A stretch of 64,000 bases of DNA from Methylocella tundrae (GTDB lineage: Bacteria > Pseudomonadota > Alphaproteobacteria > Rhizobiales > Beijerinckiaceae). The DNA is taken from NCBI RefSeq assembly GCF_038024855.1, contig NZ_CP139089.1:2762501-2826500 (forward strand), given 5' to 3'. A program made the position numbers and the translations under genes. The notes beneath the pieces were generated by a model. The model did no database searches and had not been told where the DNA came from. It was given only the letters and a program-made list of their open reading frames with translations. Of the stretch, positions 27,211 through 35,803 are shown piece by piece; position 1 is the first letter of the stretch; every line of letters starts with the position of its first letter.

Positions 27211-28482
27211 ATGCTTCGAAGGATAATTCTGGGCCTCGGCGCCAACGCGTTTAGTCAGGTTATCACGATCGTAATACAGATTTTTTCGCTGCCTTTATTC
27301 CTTCTATACTGGGACGCCGCGACCTATGGCTCCTGGTTGGTTCTATCCGCCTTGCCGGCCTATGTGGGGATGGCGGACGTCGGAATGGTTGGCGCCGCCG
27401 GCAACAAGATGACGATGGCCGTCGGCCGCTCGGATGCGGCGGAGGCCAATCGCATCTATCAGACTGCGCAGCTTTTCATGACAGTCATGTGCTGCTCGCT
27501 GGCGGCGATCATAATCCCGGCGGCTCTATTCCTGCCGCTGCCAGACAGCATGACGACCGACAAGAGAATCGCTTTGGCGGCGTTGATGTGCGCTGTTCTT
27601 TTCGCTTTGTACGGCGGATTGCAGGAGGCGGTGTTCAAGGCGACAGGCCGCTACGCCGCCGGCACAATGCTGGGTCAGACGGTCCGCCTTGCCGAGTGGG
27701 GCGGCTACATGGCCGGCCTGATGCTTTTTCGCACCCTCGCCGGAGTGGCGATTTGCGGTCTCGTTGCGCGAGCCGCCGGAACCGCGGCGGGAGTCTATTT
27801 ATCGCAGCAGGGCGACCACAAATTCCGCCTGGGCTTCCAGCACGCAAGCAAGGCTGAACTTTTGAGCATGATACGGCCGGCGGTATCCCTCATGGCATTT
27901 CCTTTGGCGTCAGGCCTGAGTTTTCAGGGTGTTACACTGCTCGTCGCCGCCCTCGCCGGCACAACGGCCGTGGCCGTGTTCAACACGTACCGCACCATCG
28001 CCCGGCTCGCTGTCCAGGTGACCGGGATGTTCAGTCACGCCGTCCAGCCGGAGTTTTCCCGATTGTTCGGAGAGGCGGGAATGAAGGGGGTGCGCTCGCT
28101 TTATCGCCATTCCACCCGGCTCGGCGCCGTCCAGTCGATTGTATTGAGCCTCGTGCTCTATTTCATGTCGCCTTTTCTCTTGCGAATCTGGACGCATGGC
28201 CGCATCGAGTTCATCCCGAGCATGATGATGTGGCTGCTGGTTTACGCCGCGGTCGGCGGCGTATGGCACGTGCCGCGAATCTTGCTGCTCGCCACGAATC
28301 AGCATATCGGACTGGCCGGCTGGTTTCTTCTGTCCGGAATTCTCTCCGTCGCTCTTGGCTGGCTTTTCGGCATAATCTGGCAAGTCAACGGCATCTGCGC
28401 CGCCATGCTTGTCTCTGAAATGTTTATTGCGGCCATTTGCACCTACATCGCCCACCGCCTGTTCGCCGAGGCCAACTCATAA
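27211..28482 (+). CDS. Polysaccharide-biosynthesis flippase (Wzx/MATE-like)
   Basis: A 423-residue polytopic inner-membrane protein with about 12 hydrophobic segments. The N-terminal stretch LGLGANAFSQVITIVIQIFSLPLFLLYW resembles the first two helices of oligosaccharide-repeat flippases, and ASKAELLSMIRPAVSLMAFPLASGLSFQG starts the second half. Such proteins move lipid-linked sugars across the membrane. The gene is followed, 13 bp on, by a glycosyltransferase, which supports a glycan-export role, though no polymerase or initiating transferase is nearby. Codon use is slightly less GC-biased than in the flanks. Confidence 0.8.
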   Translation: MLRRIILGLGANAFSQVITIVIQIFSLPLFLLYWDAATYGSWLVLSALPAYVGMADVGMVGAAGNKMTMAVGRSDAAEANRIYQTAQLFMTVMCCSLAAIIIPAALFLPLPDSMTTDKRIALAALMCAVLFALYGGLQEAVFKATGRYAAGTMLGQTVRLAEWGGYMAGLMLFRTLAGVAICGLVARAAGTAAGVYLSQQGDHKFRLGFQHASKAELLSMIRPAVSLMAFPLASGLSFQGVTLLVAALAGTTAVAVFNTYRTIARLAVQVTGMFSHAVQPEFSRLFGEAGMKGVRSLYRHSTRLGAVQSIVLSLVLYFMSPFLLRIWTHGRIEFIPSMMMWLLVYAAVGGVWHVPRILLLATNQHIGLAGWFLLSGILSVALGWLFGIIWQVNGICAAMLVSEMFIAAICTYIAHRLFAEANS

Positions 28483-28495
28483 ACAGGAGCCCCCC

Positions 28496-29659
28496 TTGAA
28501 AATCGCGCTCTCCGCGAACGGCAAGTTCCACACCTTCGACCTCGCGCGGGAGCTCTATGCGCGGGAGGCGCTGGCCGGGATCTATTCAAGCTATCCCCGC
28601 TTCAAGCTTCGTGATGAAGCTCTGCCACAAGAGTTGATCCACACTTTTCCATTTATCCACGCCCCGTATATGGCGGCTCGTTGGCGCGACCGTCTGCCGC
28701 GATCGTGGCTGTGGCAATGGGAGCATCTCGACGCGACCGCCTTCGCCGCCTTTGTCGCGCGCAATCTCCCGCCTTGCGACGTCTATATGGGGTTGTCCGG
28801 TTCTTCCCTAGCGGCCGGCAAACGCGCCCATTCTCAAGGATCTTTCTATGTGTGCGACCGCGGCTCTTCGCATATTCGCGTGCAGCGCCAGCTTCAAAAA
28901 GAAGAGCAGGAGCTATGGGGTCTGTCCGGCGAAACGGTCGATCCGCGCACGGTTGACGCCGAAGAGGCCGAATATGCGGAAGCCGACCGCATAACGATTC
29001 CGTCGAGCTTCGTCTATCGAAGCTTCGTCAGTCAGGGGATTGCTCCTGAGAAACTGCGAAAGCTGCCCTACGGCGTGAATTTGTCGCGATTTGAACGCGT
29101 CGGACAGCCCGAGGAAGGCCGTTTCGATGTTCTGTTCGTAGGAGCTATGAGTCTCCGCAAGGGGGTGCCTTATCTAGTACAAGCTTTTCAGAAGCTCGAT
29201 CACCCGGCCAAGAGCCTGACCTTTGTCGGCATCGAGAACCTGGAGGTGATAGAGATGCTGCGCCGCCGTGATCTTTGGCCCGAGACCGCCCGTGTTGTCG
29301 GCCCGGTGCCACAAAGTGAGCTGAAGACCTTAATGAGCCGTAGCCACGTCATGGCGCTACCCAGCATCGAGGAGGGATTGGCGCTCGTTCTCGCGCAGGC
29401 CATGGCATGCGGCTGCCCGGTGATCGCATCGACGAATACGGGGGCCGAGGATATCGTCACCGATGGCGAAGAGGGATTCATCATTCCCATTCGAGATGTC
29501 GACGCGCTGACCGAGCGGTTGCAATACATGGCTGACCACCCGGACGAGCGACAGGCGATGGGCACGAAAGCACTCGCAAAAGTGCAAGGCTTCGGCGGCT
29601 GGCGCGCTTATGGCGATATGGCGATGGCTGTCTTCAAGGAACTCGTCGCCGCCAAATAG
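28496..29659 (+). CDS. Glycosyltransferase family 4 protein
   Basis: A 387-residue GT-B glycosyltransferase. The C-terminal GT4 domain has VLFVGAMSLRKGVPYLVQAFQKL, VGPVPQSELKTLMSRSHVMALPSIEEGLALVLAQAMACGCPVIASTNTGAEDIV, including the E-x7-E-type motif region that binds the sugar nucleotide. The N-terminal half is less conserved. The start is taken as TTG at 28496, beginning LKIALSANGKFHTFDLARELY, with CAGGAG upstream and just after the flippase stop; earlier in-frame codons overlap the flippase gene. The donor and acceptor are unknown. Confidence 0.87.
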   Translation: MKIALSANGKFHTFDLARELYAREALAGIYSSYPRFKLRDEALPQELIHTFPFIHAPYMAARWRDRLPRSWLWQWEHLDATAFAAFVARNLPPCDVYMGLSGSSLAAGKRAHSQGSFYVCDRGSSHIRVQRQLQKEEQELWGLSGETVDPRTVDAEEAEYAEADRITIPSSFVYRSFVSQGIAPEKLRKLPYGVNLSRFERVGQPEEGRFDVLFVGAMSLRKGVPYLVQAFQKLDHPAKSLTFVGIENLEVIEMLRRRDLWPETARVVGPVPQSELKTLMSRSHVMALPSIEEGLALVLAQAMACGCPVIASTNTGAEDIVTDGEEGFIIPIRDVDALTERLQYMADHPDERQAMGTKALAKVQGFGGWRAYGDMAMAVFKELVAAK

Positions 29660-29700
29660 CTCCGCGCGCCGCAAGCCTGGACCCGCATCCTCTTGTCCTT

Positions 29701-30387
29701 ATGCGAAGAACGCTGGAACTCTTCGCCTCCCGTCGAGTTTCAGCTGTGTTCCTTATCGTCGCGGGGATGCGCTTGGACAACGTCAAGGCTAACAGCGAGC
29801 TCTCAGACTTTGAAAGCGCCGCCGCGCGGGACAAAACGCTGCTTGCCCGATTGGCGCGGCCGGACATCCGCCTGGCCGGACCGGTGAACGACGCGATGCA
29901 CGAAAAATTTCAGGGGCAGGTCGCGGCGCTGTCGGGCGCCGGGCCTTTCGTGATCGCCTTGACGACGCTTGGCGGGGATCCCGAAGTCGCCCGCGCCATG
30001 GCCGCCGATCTTCGCCTTTTGCGCGCGGCGGAAGGCTGCCGTTTCATCTTTTTCGGCAAGTCCGCGGTCTATTCGGCGGGGGTCACCTTCATGGCGGGGT
30101 TTTCGGTCGCCGATCGCTGGCTCGAGCGCGATGCGCGGCTGATGATCCATGAACGCAAGCTCGACAAGATGGTCCATTTCGACGGGCCGCTCCAAGGCTG
30201 TCTTTCGATCGCCAAGGCGCTGGCGCATGAGATCCAGAACGGCATCACGATCGAGCGCGAAGGGTTTGCCGCGCTGATCGAAGAGTCGCCCCTCACTCTC
30301 GACGAGGTGATCGCCAAGGCGCCGCAGAATTGGTATCTCGACGCGCAGGAGGCGCTTGCTCTCAAGTTGGTCGGAGGCGTCATCTGA
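29701..30387 (+). CDS. ClpP-like serine-peptidase-fold protein
   Basis: A 228-residue protein with the ClpP/crotonase fold. The segment FIFFGKSAVYSAGVTFMAGF carries a Ser in the place of the ClpP nucleophile, and ERDARLMIHERKL provides the His position, so a catalytic dyad is plausible. ITLTTLGGDPEVARAMAADLRLLRAAEG-type sequence corresponds to the substrate-contact strand and helix of ClpP. It is divergent from the housekeeping ClpP and is not next to clpX, so its role is unclear. The start is uncertain: ATG at 29701 or at 29767 would both fit; neither has a strong ribosome-binding site. Confidence 0.72.
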   Translation: MRRTLELFASRRVSAVFLIVAGMRLDNVKANSELSDFESAAARDKTLLARLARPDIRLAGPVNDAMHEKFQGQVAALSGAGPFVIALTTLGGDPEVARAMAADLRLLRAAEGCRFIFFGKSAVYSAGVTFMAGFSVADRWLERDARLMIHERKLDKMVHFDGPLQGCLSIAKALAHEIQNGITIEREGFAALIEESPLTLDEVIAKAPQNWYLDAQEALALKLVGGVI

Positions 30388-30489
30388 GCGCAGTCTTGCC
30401 GAGCTTGCGATTGCGCGGCCCCCGGCGGCGTTCAGGTCGCGACATGGGTCCGGATGGAGCGGGGCGCAAACCTCTCAAGGAGTTCCGCC

Positions 30490-31479
30490 ATGTCCCGTCA
30501 TGTCCGCTTCGATAAAATCGGCCCGCCGGATGTTCTTCATCTCGTCGACCTTGACGTTCCTGCCCCGGCCGCGGGCGAGGTGCGCATTCGCGTCAAGGCG
30601 ATAGGCGTCAATCGCGCGGAAGCGATGTTCCGGTCCGGGCAATATCTCGAAGAGCCGAAGCTGCCGGCGGGCCTTGGCTATGAGGCCGCGGGCGAGATCG
30701 AATCGATCGGCGAGGGCGTCACGGGATTTGCGATCGGCGACGCGGTGAGCGTTATCCCTGCTTTTTCGTTGAACCAGTACGGCCTTTATGGCGAGCTTGT
30801 CCTCGCTCCGGCCTTCGCCGTGATCAAACATCCGCCAAATCTCTCCTTCGCGGAAGCCGCCGCCGCCTGGATGATGTATGTCACCGCCTATGGCGCGCTG
30901 ATCGACATCGCCAGGCTTTCCGCCGCCGACGCTGTTCTCATTCCCGCCGCCTCGAGCAGCGTCGGGATAGCTGCGATTCAGATCGCCAATATGGTCGGAG
31001 CGACTCCCATCGCCCTGAGCCGCACGAGCGCCAAGCGGGCGCGGCTGCAGGAATTGGGCGCCGCGCATGTCATCGCCACCGAAGAGCAGGATCTTGTCGC
31101 GGAAGTCGGACGCATCACCAATGGACAGGGCGCGCGCGTGACCTTCGATCCAGTCGGCGGCCCGACGCTTGCAAAGCTCGCCGAGGCGTCGGCGCGCCAC
31201 GGGATCATTTTCCAATATGGCGCATTGAGCCCGGAGCCGACCCTGCTGCCCCTCTTCGATTTGCTGCGCAATCTGCTGACCATTCGCGGTTATGTGCTGA
31301 TGGAGATCACAGGAGATCCGGCGCGATTGCAGCGCGCCAAAAGCTTCGTGGTCGACGGCCTCGCCAAAGGAGCCTTGAGGCCTGTCATCGCGAAAACTTT
31401 TCCGCTTGATCAGATCGTCGAGGCGCATCGCTTCCTCGAATCAAACCAGCAAATCGGCAAAATCGTCGTGACCGTCTGA
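30490..31479 (+). CDS. Quinone-oxidoreductase-like zinc-independent alcohol dehydrogenase family protein
   Basis: A 329-residue medium-chain dehydrogenase/reductase. The N-terminal GroES-like part contains VRIRVKAIGVNRAEAMFRSGQY and GYEAAGEIESIGEGV, and the Rossmann part VLIPAASSSVGIAAIQIANMVGATPIALSRTSAKRARLQELGAAHVI. The Cys/His zinc ligands of classical alcohol dehydrogenases are absent, as in NADPH:quinone oxidoreductases. AAGGAG lies eight bases before the ATG. The substrate cannot be named. A 12-bp palindrome of TTTTCGCGAAAA (31488-31499) separates it from the convergent exporter gene. Confidence 0.85.
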   Translation: MSRHVRFDKIGPPDVLHLVDLDVPAPAAGEVRIRVKAIGVNRAEAMFRSGQYLEEPKLPAGLGYEAAGEIESIGEGVTGFAIGDAVSVIPAFSLNQYGLYGELVLAPAFAVIKHPPNLSFAEAAAAWMMYVTAYGALIDIARLSAADAVLIPAASSSVGIAAIQIANMVGATPIALSRTSAKRARLQELGAAHVIATEEQDLVAEVGRITNGQGARVTFDPVGGPTLAKLAEASARHGIIFQYGALSPEPTLLPLFDLLRNLLTIRGYVLMEITGDPARLQRAKSFVVDGLAKGALRPVIAKTFPLDQIVEAHRFLESNQQIGKIVVTV

Positions 31480-31499
31480 CCGCCGCCTTTTCGCGAAAA

Positions 31500-32738
31500 T
31501 CACGACTCCTGTTCGCTCGGCATGCGAAGGCGCGGGCGGCGAATGGCTGAGCGCCGCGCCGCGTCAAGGGCGAGCGAAACGCAGAAGATCGCAAAACCGG
31601 CGAGGGCGAAGCCGACGCCGACCAGGCTCGTTGAGCGCCATCCATAGCCGGCGGAGATGGTGAGGCCGCCGACATAGGCGCCGAGCGCATTGGCGATGTT
31701 GAAGGCTGAATGATTGAGCGCGGCGGCGAGCGTCTGGGCGTCGCCGGCGACATCCATGAGGCGCGTCTGAACGCCCGGCACGAGCACGAAGGCGGTTCCG
31801 ATCAAAAAAACATTGATGACGGCGAGAACCGCGTGGCCGGAGGTGAAATAAAATAGCCCCATCATGGCGCCGTTCCAGATGAGGCCGCCGCCGATGGTCG
31901 GCATCAGGGCGCGGTCCGCGAGCCAGCCGCCAACGATGTTTCCCGCGATCATGCCGGCGCCGAAGGCGCAGAGCGCGAAGGGCACGAGGTGGAGCGGAAT
32001 GCCGGCGACCTCGGTCAGCGTCGGCGTGATATAGCTGAAGATGGCGAAGAGGCCGCCAGATCCGATCGCGCCAACGCCAAGGGCGAGCCAGACCTGCGGC
32101 CGCCGGAAAGCGCCAAGCTCGCGCATGGGGCTCGCCTCGACGTCGGCGGGATCATGCGAGACGAAGAGCGCGACCAGGGCGACGGTGAGCGCGCCAATGG
32201 CGCCGACAAGCGCGAAAGCTGTGCGCCAGCCGAGTCCCTGTCCGATCGAGGTCGCAAGCGGCGCGCCGATGAGCGTTGCGACGGTGAGGCCGAGCATGAC
32301 GCGGCCGACCGCCTGCGCGCGCTTGCCAGGGCCCGCCATCTCGGCGGCGACAAGAGCCGCGACGCCGAAATAGGCCCCATGCGGCAGGCCTGTCATGAAG
32401 CGCAGCGCCATCAGTGACGCATAGCCGGGCGCAGAGGCGCTGGCGAAATTGCCGAGCGCAAACACCGCCATTAGCGCCAGCAGAAGCGTGCGGCGCGGCA
32501 GCCTTGCGAAGAGAACGGTGATGATCGGCGCGCCGACGACGACGCCAAGGGCGTAGGCGCTGATGACATGGCCCGCCGTCGGGGTCGAGACGCCGACGCC
32601 CTCGGCGACATTCGGCAACAGGCCCATGATGGCGAATTCGCCGGCGCCGATGCCGAAGCCGCCGACCGCGAGTGAAAATTCGACCAAAGCGGTTCGCGAT
32701 GGAGCGGCGGGCGTCCGCCCGCGAAAATGTGCTGACAT
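31500..32738 (-). CDS. Major facilitator superfamily exporter (AraJ/YdhP type)
   Basis: A 412-residue protein with 12 predicted membrane helices and a central basic loop near residue 200. The loop between helices 2 and 3 reads FARLPRRTLLLALMAVFALGN, a variant of the MFS A-motif, and GLPHGAYFGVAALVAAEMAGPGKRAQAVGRVMLG is typical of the AraJ/YdhP drug-exporter branch, with the C-motif region around GAPLATSIGQGLGWR. Substrates of these exporters are usually small molecules or drugs; none can be specified here. The gene is convergent with the oxidoreductase. Confidence 0.88.
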   Translation of the reverse strand: MSAHFRGRTPAAPSRTALVEFSLAVGGFGIGAGEFAIMGLLPNVAEGVGVSTPTAGHVISAYALGVVVGAPIITVLFARLPRRTLLLALMAVFALGNFASASAPGYASLMALRFMTGLPHGAYFGVAALVAAEMAGPGKRAQAVGRVMLGLTVATLIGAPLATSIGQGLGWRTAFALVGAIGALTVALVALFVSHDPADVEASPMRELGAFRRPQVWLALGVGAIGSGGLFAIFSYITPTLTEVAGIPLHLVPFALCAFGAGMIAGNIVGGWLADRALMPTIGGGLIWNGAMMGLFYFTSGHAVLAVINVFLIGTAFVLVPGVQTRLMDVAGDAQTLAAALNHSAFNIANALGAYVGGLTISAGYGWRSTSLVGVGFALAGFAIFCVSLALDAARRSAIRRPRLRMPSEQES

Positions 32739-32954
32739 GCTTGGGCGGCCTTTGCGCGTCTATTTTTAGCGGGGGGTCGCGGCTTGCCCGGGGCAAGCCC
32801 GCGATCGGCAGCCTGAGTGGGCGACACGGCGAATCTACACGCCACAACGCCCGTGGCGACCCGTTTTTCCCTGTGTCACGGTGATTTTATTGCAATGCAA
32901 AAGAAAGGCCGGATCGGCTTGGCCGGCGTGGACCAATCGCCGCGCCCTTAAGGA

Positions 32955-33968
32955 TCAATTCGGGTCAGGCAGACCTTCGCGTAGCCTTTGGCCGAATGCG
33001 ACCTCGCTCAGCCCCATCATGATGCGATCCGTCACAGCCGCGCGGGCGATCACCTCCGCGAGGGGAATCGAGGTGTCGATGAGGCCGTGCTGATAGGCGT
33101 AGGAGGGCAAAAATCCGTTAAGCAAGACCCGCCAGTCGAGCGGAAATGTCGGCGACAGCGTGCGCAGCATCAGGAAAATGCTCGTCGTGCAATTCGCCGT
33201 CAGCGTATTGTAGAATTGCGGGTGGGCCGCGAGCTGGTTCGCGTCGCGGACATATTGCAGCAGCAGCGCGCGCGCCGCCTGCGGCGAGGTTCTGATCCGA
33301 AAAAGCCGGACATCCTCATCCTCGGCCTTGCGCAGAAACAGGAAATCGCGCTCGTCGGCGGCGAGAAAGACGAGCTCATATCTTTTGAAGAAGCCGGCGA
33401 TCGCGGAAAAAGCCTCGCCGCGCTCCTTGCGGATCTCGATCGAGAACATGAGATGGCGTCCGTCCTCGAAGCCAAAACTCACCATCGAATGGGCGATCAG
33501 CGGCCCCATGAAATAAACGAGATAGAAATCGACCGAGCTGAGTTTCGCAAGGTCATAGCGCCGTTCTTCCCAATGCTCGGAAAAATCCGTCGGCGAGGCC
33601 CAGGTGAAATTGCGCACGTTTTCAAGGGTCAATTCATCGCCGCGCACGATTCCCGTGACGCCATGCGCGACATCGGGAGCGAAGTCGCGGTCATTGCTTG
33701 GCAGAATGGTCGACCACCAGCCGAGCAGACCGGCAAAGACGAGCGCATAGGCGATCCAGGCGCCCCGGAGAGGACGCCAGAACACTCCGGCGAGGGTCAG
33801 CGCGGCAAGACCGTCGAACAGGGCGATGCCGGCGAGCTTCAACCCGCCCGATAGCGGCAATTGAAACCAGAGCGCAAAGCTCGCCCAGACCGCCGAGCCA
33901 AGGAGAAGCACGCAATTCAGGAAAACGCCGCCGCGCCGCGAAAAGCGCCGGAACCGGGAAGCAGTCAT
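32955..33968 (-). CDS. DUF4105 (Lnb N-terminal-like) membrane-anchored protein
   Basis: A 337-residue protein. Three hydrophobic segments near the N-terminus (about 12-35, 42-62 and 65-85) precede a soluble domain with NFTWASPTDFSEHWEERRYDLAKLSSVDFYLVYF, MVSFGFEDGRHLMFSIEIRKERGEAFS and FYNTLTANCTTSIFLMLRTL. This matches DUF4105, a papain-like periplasmic domain whose Cys-containing NC motif is near the C-terminus. The activity is unknown. It starts ATG at 33968 with no obvious partner; both flanks are intergenic. Confidence 0.82.
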   Translation of the reverse strand: MTASRFRRFSRRGGVFLNCVLLLGSAVWASFALWFQLPLSGGLKLAGIALFDGLAALTLAGVFWRPLRGAWIAYALVFAGLLGWWSTILPSNDRDFAPDVAHGVTGIVRGDELTLENVRNFTWASPTDFSEHWEERRYDLAKLSSVDFYLVYFMGPLIAHSMVSFGFEDGRHLMFSIEIRKERGEAFSAIAGFFKRYELVFLAADERDFLFLRKAEDEDVRLFRIRTSPQAARALLLQYVRDANQLAAHPQFYNTLTANCTTSIFLMLRTLSPTFPLDWRVLLNGFLPSYAYQHGLIDTSIPLAEVIARAAVTDRIMMGLSEVAFGQRLREGLPDPN

Positions 33969-34216
33969 GCGCGCGACCCCAATCTGACCTTGGGCCGCAC
34001 GGTTTGGGGCCGCAACGTCTGGCGCAAAAGGCGCCGCGTCGCGGGCTCTCGCGGCGAAGCTTATGGATCAGGCTCGATAGCAGGTCTCCGGCGGCTGGGG
34101 AAGCGCGCCGGAAGCCGGATCGCCAGACGCACAATGAGGCGCTAAAATCGAGGCATCGGCATTTATTCACGTTTATCGGTTAATGTCCCAGGGCAGACAC
34201 AGAACAGGGCCAGCCA

Positions 34217-35500
34217 TTGACAGATCATCCCGCCCCACACCATGTCGTCGTCGTCGGAGCCGGCTTTGGCGGACTTCAGGTGGTCCATAATCTCGCCGGC
34301 GCGCCGGTGACCATCACGATCCTCGATCGGCGCAACCACCACCTGTTTCAGCCGCTGCTCTATCAGGTCGCGACGACCTCGCTCGCGACATCGGAGATTG
34401 CGTGGCCGGTCCGTCATCTGGTCTATAAGCGCAAAGAGGTCGAGACCCTGCTCGGCGCGGTCGCGGGCGTCGACGCCGGGCGCCGCAAGGTCCTGCTCGA
34501 GGACGGCGCCGAGATCGCTTACGACACGCTGGTTCTCGCCACCGGCGCGCGGCACGCCTATTTCGGCCATGACGAATGGGAGCCCTTCGCGCCGGGCCTT
34601 AAAACCCTTGAGGACGCGACGACCATCCGCCGGCGCATTCTGCTCGCCTTCGAGCGCGCCGAGCGCGAGACCGATCCGGCTAAAAAGGCGGCGCTGCTCA
34701 CCTTTGTCATCATCGGGGCGGGTCCGACCGGCGTCGAACTCGCCGGCACCATCGCCGAGCTGGCGCATGAGAACCTGCGCGAGGACTTCCGCCATATTGA
34801 TACGCGGACCGCGCGCGTCGTGCTGATCGAGGCGGGGCCGCGCATCCTTCCCGGCTTCAAGGAAGAACTTTCGGCCTATGCCCAAAAGGCGCTCGACCGG
34901 CTTGGCGTCGAGGTCAAGCTTGGAAACCCTGTCTCGAATTGCAGCGCGGAGGGCGTTGTCTTCGGCGGCGAGAAGCTGGCGGCGAAGACGATCCTTTGGG
35001 CCGCCGGCGTGCAGGCCTCGCGCGCCGCCGAATGGCTTGGGGCGCCGGCCGACCGGGTCGGGCGCGTCATCGTCGATCCCAATCTCACCGTTCCCGGCCA
35101 TCCGAACATTTTTGCGATCGGCGACACCATCGCGATCAACGGCCCCGACGGCAATCCTGTGCCGGGAATAGCGCCGGCGGCCAAGCAGGAAGGCGCCTAT
35201 GTGGCCGAGGTCATCAAGGCGCGGCTGCAAGGCAAGCCGGCGCCGGGTCCGTTCCAGTACAAGCACGCTGGCAGTCTGGCGACGATCGGCAAGCGCGCGG
35301 CGATCGCCGATTTCGGCTGGATCAAGGTGCGCGGATCGCTCGCCTGGTGGCTGTGGGGCATCGTCCACATCTACTTTCTCATCGGCCTGCGCAATCGGCT
35401 CGGCGTCGCCTTGAGCTGGCTCTGGATCTACTTGCTGGGCCAGCGAAGCGCCCGGCTCATCACGCAAGGCAAGCAATGGGCGGGCGAGGATAAGGCTTAG
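34217..35500 (+). CDS. ndh: Type II NADH:quinone oxidoreductase
   Basis: A 427-residue single-subunit NADH dehydrogenase. The FAD motif VVVVGAGFGGLQVVHNL is near residue 9; NADH motif VIIGAGPTGVELAGTIAELA is near 170; RNHHLFQPLLYQVATTSLATSEIAWPVRHLV and DWIKVRGSLAWWLWGIVHIYFLIGLRNRL are typical of NDH-2, the latter forming the membrane-binding C-terminal helix. It passes electrons from NADH to quinone without pumping protons. The start is TTG at 34217; no upstream ATG fits the family. Confidence 0.92.
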   Translation: MTDHPAPHHVVVVGAGFGGLQVVHNLAGAPVTITILDRRNHHLFQPLLYQVATTSLATSEIAWPVRHLVYKRKEVETLLGAVAGVDAGRRKVLLEDGAEIAYDTLVLATGARHAYFGHDEWEPFAPGLKTLEDATTIRRRILLAFERAERETDPAKKAALLTFVIIGAGPTGVELAGTIAELAHENLREDFRHIDTRTARVVLIEAGPRILPGFKEELSAYAQKALDRLGVEVKLGNPVSNCSAEGVVFGGEKLAAKTILWAAGVQASRAAEWLGAPADRVGRVIVDPNLTVPGHPNIFAIGDTIAINGPDGNPVPGIAPAAKQEGAYVAEVIKARLQGKPAPGPFQYKHAGSLATIGKRAAIADFGWIKVRGSLAWWLWGIVHIYFLIGLRNRLGVALSWLWIYLLGQRSARLITQGKQWAGEDKA

Positions 35501-35803
35501 CGCCAGGCTGGGGAATTAGAGAGAACCGGGTCGATTTGAATAGCTGCAAAGTGTGTTTTTTGGCTGTCCGCTTGCGAACCGCGATGGGGGAAAAGGACAT
35601 TCGGTTCACGGCTGGGTCGGGCCGATGCCGGACTGGCGGGTTTTAGGTGCGTGGCGCGGTAAAGCAGACCTTGGCGCGTGCGGGCGTTTCGCGGCTTCCG
35701 GCCCGAAGCAGAAATGGCGATCGGCTGACGGGGGCAGGCGTGAGAAGTTGCTTGTAGCGACGCTCCTCGCGTCCGATCACGGGCGGACCGTGAGGCTGAG
35801 GCT
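35501..35803. other. 303-bp gap between ndh and the MocR gene
   Basis: This space lies between genes that converge. I see no credible gene, no strong terminator and no repeat. Short open frames here have no recognisable protein character. It marks the left edge of a block with looser codon use that runs to about 40.5 kb. Confidence 0.3.

Noticed and set aside
34163..35476. 437-codon antisense open frame across ndh
   Set aside because: Same cause: the plus strand encodes clear NDH-2 motifs and the antisense product has no family character.
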